Source: Microcaldota archaeon
GTDB taxonomy: Archaea; Micrarchaeota; Micrarchaeia; Micrarchaeales; CABMGC01
Assembly: GCA_021791075.1 (NCBI GenBank)
Contig: JAJYXH010000015.1
Location: 1 to 5,292 of the forward strand
DNA: 5,292 nucleotides
Reading direction: 5' to 3'
In this document: positions 1 through 5,292 of the stretch, one piece after another
Layout of the letters: each line of letters opens with the position of its first letter
How positions within the stretch are numbered: position 1 is the first letter of the stretch
Position numbers and translations under genes: made by a program
The notes under the pieces: model-generated
The model's database searches: none
Seen by the model: the letters and a program-made list of their open reading frames with translations, nothing else
Told to the model about the DNA's origin: nothing

Positions 1-64
1 AGCCCTTGATATATTTGCCATTTTGGTCAGCACTCAAGATCTTCATCACAAATCAGAAGTAAAT
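1..64 (+). promoter_or_regulatory. Possible TATA-box leader of the first small ORF
   Basis: An AT-rich element (TTGATATATTTG, 6-17) resembles an archaeal TATA box. Transcription would be expected to start about 25 nt downstream, near 36-42, leaving a leader of roughly 25 nt before ATG65. No convincing Shine-Dalgarno sequence precedes that ATG. The window edge removes any upstream context, so the stretch could equally be the spacer after an unseen gene. Confidence 0.3.
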
Positions 65-331
65 ATGGCTCATCACGAGTATATAACGCAAGAAAGGGAT
101 ATAAAGGCGATATCAAAGACCTGGGATGCGACAGCAAATGCAACCGCGATCACCGGCCCCCTGCCTCCTGCCCTGAGCGCCAACAACGGCCTGGTATCGG
201 CGGGTCGACTGCTGTGCGATCTCGAGGGAGAAGCCGAAGAAGTCAAGGAAGGCCGAAGAGCCCCCACCTATTGGACCGGTCCTAAGTATGGTTCGACATG
301 GGACCAGCCTGCAAGAAAAAGTTATGGGTAA
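65..331 (+). CDS. Small hypothetical protein, 88 aa
   Basis: I do not recognise this protein. The frame is also open upstream to a TTG at 23, but ATG65 is preferred because it lies a sensible distance after the AT-rich element at 6-17. The N-terminal third is polar and probably helical (MAHHEYITQERDIKAI), the middle is rich in Ala, Pro, Thr and Asn with an acidic patch (LEGEAEEVKEG), and the last 20 or so residues are rich in aromatics, Gly and Lys/Arg (YWTGPKYGSTWDQPARKSYG). There is no signal peptide or membrane segment. Isoleucine is mostly ATA and both AGG and AGA occur, as in the confident genes, which favours real coding; CGA codons and the lack of a clear ribosome site argue against. 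An antisense frame overlaps it (113-439), so coding is plausible but not proven. Confidence 0.45.
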   Translation: MAHHEYITQERDIKAISKTWDATANATAITGPLPPALSANNGLVSAGRLLCDLEGEAEEVKEGRRAPTYWTGPKYGSTWDQPARKSYG

Positions 332-727
332 GAGATCAGCGTCGACGATCCGCCATCGTAAAGGATCAAGCGGGCCTCTTCCCGTCCTTATGGGAATCAC
401 ATCACCGTCGTGTGGCATCCTTATGCCGTAGTCGTCCATACCTCTCTCCTCCTCAGCAATCTTCCCTTCTCCTTGTTTATTATCGAAATGACAGTCTCCC
501 TACCCTGACCTCCCCAACCCCGCGTCGTGTTTTCAATAATTGCGATTGAAAGCGACCGGTCTCTTATCTACGACGCGAGCGCGTTCCTGCCCCCGCAATA
601 TCGAGTTCGTCGGCAGTGCCTATCAAGACTCGTGCTCCGCGTACATTATAATCTATCACGGGCCTCAGACGGACTACGTTCCCCAACCGATCGCCTTTGC
701 TCTGCGTCCAATGATTGGGTGACATGT
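332..727. other. Gene-poor gap with consecutive hairpins and a polypyrimidine tract
   Basis: No confident gene lies here. Three short perfect hairpins follow one another: ACGAT/ATCGT (345-349 with 355-359, 5-nt loop), CGGG/CCCG (371-374 with 381-384, 6-nt loop) and GGCAT/ATGCC (414-418 with 423-427, CCTT loop), the last extendable to 411-430 with G-T pairs. The octamer TCCTTATG occurs twice (385-392 and 418-425). A pyrimidine-rich stretch follows (about 441-480, CTCTCTCCTCCTC then CTTCCCTTCTCCTTG); it could help terminate rightward transcription, or on the minus strand it reads as a purine-rich leader with strong Shine-Dalgarno-like GAGGAGGAGAG before a possible ATG at 439. I found no tRNA T-arm, RNase P core element or SRP S-domain signature. 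Candidates are an unrecognised structured RNA, a decayed gene, or long untranslated regions. Confidence 0.4.
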
Positions 728-737
728 ATTTAAATAT
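728..737 (+). promoter_or_regulatory. TATA box of the thioredoxin-hisS cluster
   Basis: The AT-rich run ATTTAAATAT is a good match to an archaeal TATA box. Transcription would start around 755-760, giving a leader of only about 10-15 nt before the thioredoxin ATG at 771. It is the only clear promoter ahead of the three rightward genes, because the later gaps are 30 nt and 4 nt and contain no comparable box. Confidence 0.55.
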
Positions 738-770
738 TATGTATGAGAAAAGTCAGATGACCGTGATTCT

Positions 771-1085
771 ATGCTGGATATAACAAAGGATAATTTTGAT
801 GGCGAAGTGAAGAAGTCACCAGTCCCTGTGGCGATCGACTTCTGGGCGAGCTGGTGCGGGCCCTGCAGGATCTTCTCTCCCATCTTCGAGGAGCTCGCTA
901 AGCAGTACGGCAAGAAGGTGAAGTTCGTGAAGCTCAACGTTGACGACAACCCGGAGATAGCCTCCGAATACAACGTAATGAGCATTCCGACCACGCTCCT
1001 TTTCGAGAAGGGAGACGTAAAGGCCATGTCGGTCGGCGCTCTCCCGAAGGAGGACTTCAAGAAGTGGCTCGAGAAAAACCTATAA
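771..1085 (+). CDS. trx: Thioredoxin
   Basis: This is a small cytoplasmic dithiol-disulfide oxidoreductase that reduces protein disulfides. The whole 104-aa chain is one thioredoxin fold of usual length. The active site WCGPC is at residues 28-32 (Cys29 nucleophile, Cys32 resolving), with the buried Asp23 in IDFWASWCGPC, the cis-proline Pro73 in SIPTT, and the conserved Gly89 near the C terminus in VGAL. There is no signal peptide or membrane anchor, so it acts in the cytosol. ATG771 fits because the protein starts directly at the first strand and helix of the fold; GTGAT at 763-767 is a partial archaeal Shine-Dalgarno sequence placed close to the start. An out-of-frame ATG at 757 is ignored. 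It probably opens a transcript continuing into hisS 30 nt later. A thioredoxin reductase is not visible here. The family call is secure, but the physiological partner is unknown. Confidence 0.97.
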   Translation: MLDITKDNFDGEVKKSPVPVAIDFWASWCGPCRIFSPIFEELAKQYGKKVKFVKLNVDDNPEIASEYNVMSIPTTLLFEKGDVKAMSVGALPKEDFKKWLEKNL

Positions 1086-1115
1086 CTCTTCCTGTTCAAT
1101 AACTAGCTGGTTAGT

Positions 1116-2390
1116 ATGCCCATAGAACTACTCAGAGGCATGAGGGACTATGGTCCCGGCGAGGCGATAAGGCTCAGGGAGATAACCTCGAAGGTAGAGG
1201 ACGTCTTCAGGAGGTTCGGGTTCTACCCGATAGAGACGCCGAGCCTGGAGAGCACCGAGACGCTCAATGCAAAGGCCTACGGCCGGGAGGCCGAGAAGGA
1301 GATGTACACCCTTGACGATGGAAAGTCGGGCCTGATATACGACCTGACCGTGCCGCTCGCAAGATACGTCTCGATGAACAAGGGCCTGGGCCTGCCGTTC
1401 AAGAGATACCAGATAGCCAAGGCTTGGAGGAGGGACGAGCCGCAGAGGATGAGGTCGAGGGAGCTGATCCAGGCCGACATAGATATCGTGGGGAGTGCGG
1501 AGCCGACTTCAGAGGCAGAGGCTATCGCGGCAACAGCCATAGCGCTGGAGGGCGTCGGAGTAACAGACTACACGATCCTAATCAGCAGCAGGGTCATACT
1601 CAATGCCATAATGGAGATCTTCAAGGTTCCAGAAGACAAGAGAACCGGTGTGATGATAACGATAGACAAGCTCGGGAAGATAAGCAGGGAGAAGGCGCTG
1701 GAGCAGATCTCAGAGAGCGGAGTGGGAGAGAAGCAGGCGGAGGCGCTGCTCAACTTCATAAACGAGGAGATGGAGAATGCAAAGAAGCTGCAGAAAATAA
1801 AGAACGACGCGCCTTCTGTCACCGCCGAATCCGACAGGCTGTCATCAATAATCTCGCTTCTGGGGAACTATGGGATCAACGGCGCCGTAAAGGTGGACTT
1901 CTCGCTCGCAAGGGGCCTCGGATACTACACCGGAACGGTGTGGGAGTTAGTCGCAGAGAAGGACGGGAAGAGGCTCCCAACGATCGCCGCAGGAGGAAGG
2001 TACGACGGACTTATAGGAATATACTCCAAGACTCCGATGCCTGCGGTAGGCTCGTCAATAGGGTTAAGCAGGGTGTACGAGGTCGTCGACATAGGCGAGG
2101 CGATAAACACCTATGCTACTGTGTACGTGGCAAACATCGGCCAGGAGAACGTCGAGTACGCACTCAAGGCCGCGAACACGATGAGAAGCAACGGCATAAG
2201 GGTAGACATGAACCTCACGGCAAGGAACATCTCGAAGCAGCTCGAGTATGCGAACGCGATGAGGATAAAGTACGTTGCGATCGTAGGGGGGAGGGAGAAA
2301 GAGCAGAACATGATAAGGTTGAGGGACATGGGAGACGGCAGCGAGGAGCTTTTATCCATCGAAGACGTTTTGAAGAAGCTGAAGGGATGA
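1116..2390 (+). CDS. hisS: Histidyl-tRNA synthetase
   Basis: This class II aminoacyl-tRNA synthetase charges tRNA-His with histidine using ATP in the cytosol; it normally works as a homodimer. The 424-aa length is typical. Motif 1 lies around residues 38-45 (PIETPSLE). Motif 2 spans about 96-126 (KRYQIAKAWRRDEPQ and then RELIQADIDIVG, with Arg105 as probable ATP-binding arginine). The histidine-specific signature LARGLGYYTGTVWE is at 265-277, GGRYDGL at 293-299, and motif 3 is PAVGSSIGLSRV with Arg319. The C-terminal anticodon-binding domain runs from about 335 to 424 (KQLEYANAMRIKYVAIVGGRE). Oddities are Gly instead of the usual Asp in RGLDYYTG and Met-Arg-Ser-Arg-Glu-Leu where motif 2 commonly has GRxREF. 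These look like lineage variation, because all other core residues are kept. ATG1116 begins with the usual N terminus (IELLRGMRDYGP). The leader site is weak (GGTTAG). Confidence 0.98.
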   Translation: MPIELLRGMRDYGPGEAIRLREITSKVEDVFRRFGFYPIETPSLESTETLNAKAYGREAEKEMYTLDDGKSGLIYDLTVPLARYVSMNKGLGLPFKRYQIAKAWRRDEPQRMRSRELIQADIDIVGSAEPTSEAEAIAATAIALEGVGVTDYTILISSRVILNAIMEIFKVPEDKRTGVMITIDKLGKISREKALEQISESGVGEKQAEALLNFINEEMENAKKLQKIKNDAPSVTAESDRLSSIISLLGNYGINGAVKVDFSLARGLGYYTGTVWELVAEKDGKRLPTIAAGGRYDGLIGIYSKTPMPAVGSSIGLSRVYEVVDIGEAINTYATVYVANIGQENVEYALKAANTMRSNGIRVDMNLTARNISKQLEYANAMRIKYVAIVGGREKEQNMIRLRDMGDGSEELLSIEDVLKKLKG

Positions 2391-2394
2391 GATC

Positions 2395-2904
2395 ATGGCA
2401 AAATCCGAGATAGACGAGGTAACGGCAAAGGTGCTGGCGAAGGGCGGGGTTCTTGTAAAGTTCTACTTTGACATGCACAGTAAGGAAGAGTCGGGGCTCC
2501 AGCCGGTGATGGCCGACCTGATAAACAACAGGCTGATGAAGACCGCGGGGATGGTCTACTGCTACGGGAGCATAGACGAGCCGATAAAGAGCGAAGACAT
2601 GTTCTCCACTACTGCGATAGTGACCGCGCTTGTCGACACGCTGGAGAACCTTGTCCAGATAGTCTTCACGTTCGCCCCAGCCGCAGTTGAGGTCGTAAAG
2701 CCCACTGGCGACTACGTAGTAAAGCAGTCGCAGCTCCAGTCACTGCTGGTCTCGATGGCAAGCATCTCGATGAACTACTCGCAGTACATCCTGAGCAACA
2801 CGCTTAGCAAGGAGGATCTCGAGAAGGTAAAAGGGGACATAAAGTCAAGGGAGGAGCTGGGCAGGAAGATAATGGACAAGCTAAAAGGGGAGCATCCAAA
2901 ATAA
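2395..2904 (+). CDS. Uncharacterised 169-aa protein encoded directly after hisS
   Basis: I recognise no characterised family. Codon use matches hisS, and the ATG lies 4 nt after the hisS stop, with GGGATGAG just upstream serving as ribosome site, so the two are almost certainly translated from one transcript. The protein appears soluble: no signal peptide, and the hydrophobic stretch near residues 72-98 (TTAIVTALVDTLENLVQIVF) contains charged and polar residues and reads better as buried helices than as a membrane segment. Likely layout is a helix, a strand (GGVLVKFYFDMH, 17-28), a helical region (VMADLINNRLMK, 38-49), a strand (GMVYCYGSID, 52-61) followed by the core helix, a strand around 97-109 (AVEVVKPTGDYVV), a long amphipathic helix (113-137), and a charged tail (SKEDLEKVKGDIKSREELGRK). 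The motif-like piece VYCYGSIDEP is a good search handle. Function is not inferred; a tRNA or translation link rests on position only. Confidence 0.92.
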   Translation: MAKSEIDEVTAKVLAKGGVLVKFYFDMHSKEESGLQPVMADLINNRLMKTAGMVYCYGSIDEPIKSEDMFSTTAIVTALVDTLENLVQIVFTFAPAAVEVVKPTGDYVVKQSQLQSLLVSMASISMNYSQYILSNTLSKEDLEKVKGDIKSREELGRKIMDKLKGEHPK

Positions 2905-2906
2905 AA
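2898..2906 (-). terminator. T-rich terminator after the GGR-family gene
   Basis: Read on the minus strand, TTTTATTTT directly follows the TAG stop of the flavoprotein gene. Archaeal RNA polymerases stop at such T-runs without needing a hairpin. The run overlaps the last codons and stop of the convergent 169-aa protein gene. A second short T-run (TTTT, 2886-2883) follows. Confidence 0.4.
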
Positions 2907-4013
2907 CTAGTCGGCAAACCCGCGCAGGAAGAATCTCTTGAGGACAAGGCTCGGCCTGTCCATGTCGCCGTACTTCCCGAGGAATCCCTCCATTCCGATG
3001 GCCTTCGAGATGCTTATTATCCTGCCGATCGCGCCGGGGCCCAGCGATGAGTAGAACCTGTTGATCATCGAATGGAGCCTCATCTCCGTTCCATACTTCG
3101 ACATGAACATCCTCTCGTAAACTGATAGGTCAGCACCATTGCGTATGTGCTCCCTCGCCGCATAGGCGGCCATCAGCGCAGCGTTGCTGCCGAATATTAT
3201 GCCCCCTCCGGTGGTTGCCTTTATCTGCCCAGCAGCGTCTCCCACGAGCAGCACCTCTTTCACAGGGTCGACTATGCTCCTTCTTCTCGACATGGGTATG
3301 ATGCTCGCTCCTCCTACGACCGGCTTGCCGACTCCAATAATATCTGAAACATCCCGCCTATCCAGGAACCTCTCCAGCACGTGCCTGCTGTTCACCGAGT
3401 GGTCGGTTGTCCCAACTCCGACCTCGAGCAGGTCCTTTGCGTTCGGGCAGAGCCACGCGAAGAGACCCGGCCATGACTTGTTGTCGAAGAAGAGGTCAAC
3501 CACGTCCGGTTCCGTTATAGGTACGTTGTACTCCTGCTTGTAGGTTATAGAGTAGGACCCTATCGACCCCATGCCGAAGTGCTTTGCAACAGTGGACACT
3601 GCGCCATCTGCCCCGATTATTATGTTATCCCTTGCGAACGCATCGATATCCCTCCCCGAGATCCTCCTCCCTACCTCGACTTCCGCCCCTGCCTTCTCGG
3701 CGTTCTCAATGCACAGGCCATTGAGCCTCTTCCTATCGAGCACCACGGCCACAGGCTCCGCGGACCTTATCCTCATCGTCTTTCCCCCTGCATGTATGTT
3801 TGCTCCCTTCAAGGTGTTCGTCATCGCCTTTGTGTAGTCCATGCCCAGGGTTTCCAGCCCGGTAAGCGAGAGTATCCCGGACGCGTGTATCCTCTCTCCA
3901 GGAACCGGTTTCTGGTCGTAGACCACGGTCTTTATCCCTGCGGCGGCCATGCTCCTCGCGGCTATCAGCCCCGCCGTCCCCGCGCCTACAACCGCAACGG
4001 ATTCCTTTCTCAT
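2907..4013 (-). CDS. Geranylgeranyl-reductase-family FAD oxidoreductase
   Basis: This is a flavoprotein of the geranylgeranyl reductase family, which in archaea reduces double bonds of the isoprenoid chains of ether lipids such as digeranylgeranylglycerophospholipid. At 368 aa it is close to the usual family size and looks complete. The N-terminal FAD-binding Rossmann site is GAGTAG (10-15), with Asp33 ending the second strand (VVYDQKP). GADGAVS (134-140) is the second nucleotide motif. WPGLFAWLCP (181-190) corresponds to the family's P-x-x-Y-x-W-x-F-P substrate-cavity motif in diverged form. LLVGDAAGQIKATTGGG (255-271) is the FAD-ribityl GD motif with its Gly-rich follow-up. The C-terminal helices carry basic and hydrophobic residues and may touch the membrane. 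The region where many homologues have a Cys-containing RCxxG segment reads ERIHASG, so that cysteine is absent. The exact substrate (archaeal lipid, free prenyl chain or quinone) cannot be fixed from sequence. ATG4013 places the Rossmann strand at residue 5, as expected. Confidence 0.9.
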   Translation of the reverse strand: MRKESVAVVGAGTAGLIAARSMAAAGIKTVVYDQKPVPGERIHASGILSLTGLETLGMDYTKAMTNTLKGANIHAGGKTMRIRSAEPVAVVLDRKRLNGLCIENAEKAGAEVEVGRRISGRDIDAFARDNIIIGADGAVSTVAKHFGMGSIGSYSITYKQEYNVPITEPDVVDLFFDNKSWPGLFAWLCPNAKDLLEVGVGTTDHSVNSRHVLERFLDRRDVSDIIGVGKPVVGGASIIPMSRRRSIVDPVKEVLLVGDAAGQIKATTGGGIIFGSNAALMAAYAAREHIRNGADLSVYERMFMSKYGTEMRLHSMINRFYSSLGPGAIGRIISISKAIGMEGFLGKYGDMDRPSLVLKRFFLRGFAD

Positions 4014-4127
4014 CGGACCACGAAATACTAACCCAATCCCTATACTTTATATAAGTTAAGATTATTATATTTTAACAGCTTATTGGAGGGCTAGAGCCAT
4101 CCGGCCTGCGTCCACGTGCGTGTCTTC
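4014..4127. promoter_or_regulatory. Divergent promoter region
   Basis: This 114-nt gap separates two divergent genes. CTTTATATAAG (4045-4055) is nearly palindromic and reads as a TATA box on both strands. On the minus strand it would start the flavoprotein transcript around 4020-4028, leaving a leader of about 10 nt, so that mRNA is nearly leaderless. A second AT-rich run (ATTATATTTTAA, 4063-4074) suits the plus strand, with a start near 4095-4100 about 30 nt ahead of ATG4128. GGAGGG at 4085-4090 resembles a Shine-Dalgarno sequence but is too far (about 37 nt) from ATG4128 and also far from the in-frame GTG4116. Confidence 0.5.
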
Positions 4128-5292
4128 ATGTCTTCGTTAATTCTCGCAATACTTACTGGATTTTTGGCAATACTGGTGCCTGGATTCTTCATCTCTCTAG
4201 GCCTGCTCAGGAAGACCAAGTTCAACATGTTCGAGGTAGTCGTGATCGGCTTCATCCTTGGCATGATACTTCCTCCGATGGCGGTCTGGCTCGAGTCCTA
4301 CCTTATACCCTACTCTTCATTCTTCTCATTCACCGCATCGCTCTACAACATAAACGTAGTAGTGATAACGCTAATAGGCCTCGTACTCTCGTTCCAGCAG
4401 GGAGCGTTCGACGGGCTTCTCCACAGGACCCCGAGCGTAAAGCCCGTGGAGCAGCCAAAAGTGATCAGGGAGCTCGAGGCGGACTACAAGAAGAGGATCG
4501 TCGAGCTCAGGGGCGTCATCTCGAAGCTGGGCACTGACATCAAGATAATCAAGGAGCACCAGAAGGAGGAGGAGGACCTGGCAAGAAGGCACGAGGAGGA
4601 GCTGCAGCTTCTCGCCGATGCCGGCCCCGAGGAGAAGGGCAAGGTGCTCGCGTCGCACAGGGAGCAGGAGAAGCGGCTGTACGAGGAGCACGAGCGCGAG
4701 GAGCGCAGCCTGATAACGTCATCGGCCGGCACGAAGCCAAAGCAGCAGAAGATGCAGTGGATCTGGGCTCTTGTGCTTCTTCTGATGGCCATCTCCTTCA
4801 CTACGAGATTTGCAAACGTCGGAGTGGCCCCGAAGTACTTCGAGTTCGACCCTTATTTCGACATGATAAGCACGCAGTACATTGTCACGTACGGATATCA
4901 GCTGCTGTACGACCATTCTGCATGGCCGGCGGTTGCCACAGGAACCAACCACCGCGCCGAGCCGCTGATGCCATATCTAGAGGCGTACTGGTACGAGATC
5001 GCAAACCCACAGCCCCAGACCTCCCTTGCCGGAGTCGTCTCATTGAACCCTTCAACTATAACTAACACTCCGCCGAACACCAATCTGATGAGCCTTGTAA
5101 GCAGCTACTACCCTCCGCTTGTTGCTGCGCTTCTCGTCTTCGTAGTCTTCGTCTTCCTCTACCACCTATATGGCGACGTCCCCGCAATCATAGGCGCCGT
5201 ACTCGCAACAGCAATGCCGATACTGATAACAACATTCATAGCCGGCGAACAGCTCCTCGAGCCTTTCGGAATATTCGCGCTCTTCTTCTTCT
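4128..5292 (+). CDS. STT3/AglB-like oligosaccharyltransferase with long N-terminal extension (3' end outside window)
   Basis: This is a membrane protein, open to the window edge (388 codons seen). From about residue 211 it looks like the start of an STT3/AglB catalytic subunit, which moves a lipid-linked glycan to asparagine of exported proteins: a membrane helix (WIWALVLLLMAISF, 211-224), then the external loop with FEFDPYFDMISTQYIV (238-253), whose Asp241 in DPYFD matches the metal- and acceptor-binding aspartate of the family. Further helices are at about 329-346 and 351-370, then GEQLLEP (373-379), where family members usually have an acidic DxD-type motif. Before this core stand three predicted membrane helices (about 4-26, 34-54, 72-90) and a highly charged coiled coil (about 107-196) with a Gly/Pro break at 163-172. 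RKTK at 28-31 between helices 1 and 2 puts that loop and the coil in the cytoplasm, which agrees with the core topology. In-frame GTG4116 is an alternative start. The family call rests on motif and topology, without alignment. Confidence 0.8.
   Translation, partial: MSSLILAILTGFLAILVPGFFISLGLLRKTKFNMFEVVVIGFILGMILPPMAVWLESYLIPYSSFFSFTASLYNINVVVITLIGLVLSFQQGAFDGLLHRTPSVKPVEQPKVIRELEADYKKRIVELRGVISKLGTDIKIIKEHQKEEEDLARRHEEELQLLADAGPEEKGKVLASHREQEKRLYEEHEREERSLITSSAGTKPKQQKMQWIWALVLLLMAISFTTRFANVGVAPKYFEFDPYFDMISTQYIVTYGYQLLYDHSAWPAVATGTNHRAEPLMPYLEAYWYEIANPQPQTSLAGVVSLNPSTITNTPPNTNLMSLVSSYYPPLVAALLVFVVFVFLYHLYGDVPAIIGAVLATAMPILITTFIAGEQLLEPFGIFALFFF

Noticed and set aside
281..306. GGTTCGACATGG, resembling a tRNA T-arm
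   Set aside because: The required C closing the T loop is missing, and no D-arm, anticodon arm or acceptor stem could be placed around it.
540..722. Plus-strand 60-codon frame ending just before the thioredoxin promoter
   Set aside because: It starts with a non-ATG codon, has no ribosome site, and uses CGA, CGT and TCC codons unlike the confident genes; no family recognised.
737..1099. Minus-strand open frame across thioredoxin
   Set aside because: It is the antisense shadow of an intact thioredoxin gene, rich in Ser and Phe, with no recognisable motif.
1424..2413. Long open frame (329 codons) overlapping hisS on the same strand
   Set aside because: The product is dominated by Arg, Gly and Glu with no domain, as expected from a shifted reading of purine-rich hisS codons; hisS is unambiguous in the other frame.
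3184..4031. Plus-strand open frames across the flavoprotein gene
   Set aside because: They mirror the GGR-family gene, are rich in Pro, Ser and Leu, and lack independent start signals.
4371..4801. Minus-strand open frames, Leu- or Ser/Arg-rich, opposite the coiled coil
   Set aside because: They are the complement of repetitive GAG and AAG codons of the charged coil, so long stop-free antisense frames are expected.
1..5292. Search for CRISPR arrays, insertion sequences, integrase or attachment-site repeats
   Set aside because: No regularly spaced repeats, transposase-like frames or terminal inverted repeats were seen; the window looks like ordinary chromosome.

Overview
This is a stretch of archaeal chromosome. 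The evidence is a HisRS of archaeal type, a geranylgeranyl-reductase-family flavoprotein of the kind that saturates isoprenoid ether lipids, an STT3/AglB-like oligosaccharyltransferase, AT-rich TATA-like boxes upstream of several genes, very short or weak leaders, and heavy use of ATA and AGG/AGA codons. Compact spacing and divergent versions of common motifs would fit a small-genome DPANN-type archaeon (for example Micrarchaeota), but that placement is inference and was not tested by phylogeny.

Layout: (1) 1-331 holds a possible small gene (88 aa from ATG65) that I do not recognise. (2) 332-727 has no confident gene. It holds three consecutive short perfect hairpins (345-430), a polypyrimidine tract (about 441-480), and a weak antisense reading frame. 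(3) 771-2904 (+) is a compact cluster: thioredoxin, histidyl-tRNA synthetase (hisS), then an unrecognised 169-aa soluble protein starting 4 nt after the hisS stop. A TATA-like box lies about 35-42 nt before the thioredoxin start. (4) 2907-4013 (-) is a complete geranylgeranyl-reductase-family FAD enzyme, convergent with the cluster and only 2 nt from it. (5) 4014-4127 is a divergent promoter region. (6) 4128-5292 (+) is the 5' part of a large membrane protein that runs off the window. It is an STT3/AglB-like oligosaccharyltransferase whose catalytic core begins only around residue 210, after a three-helix membrane module and a long charged coiled coil.

The genes serve basic cell functions: redox (thioredoxin), translation (HisRS), membrane lipid saturation (GGR family) and surface-protein N-glycosylation (AglB-like). 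The last two lie head to head and both concern the cell envelope. The points most worth a second look are the N-terminal extension of the oligosaccharyltransferase, the uncharacterised partner of hisS, and the structured gap at 332-727.
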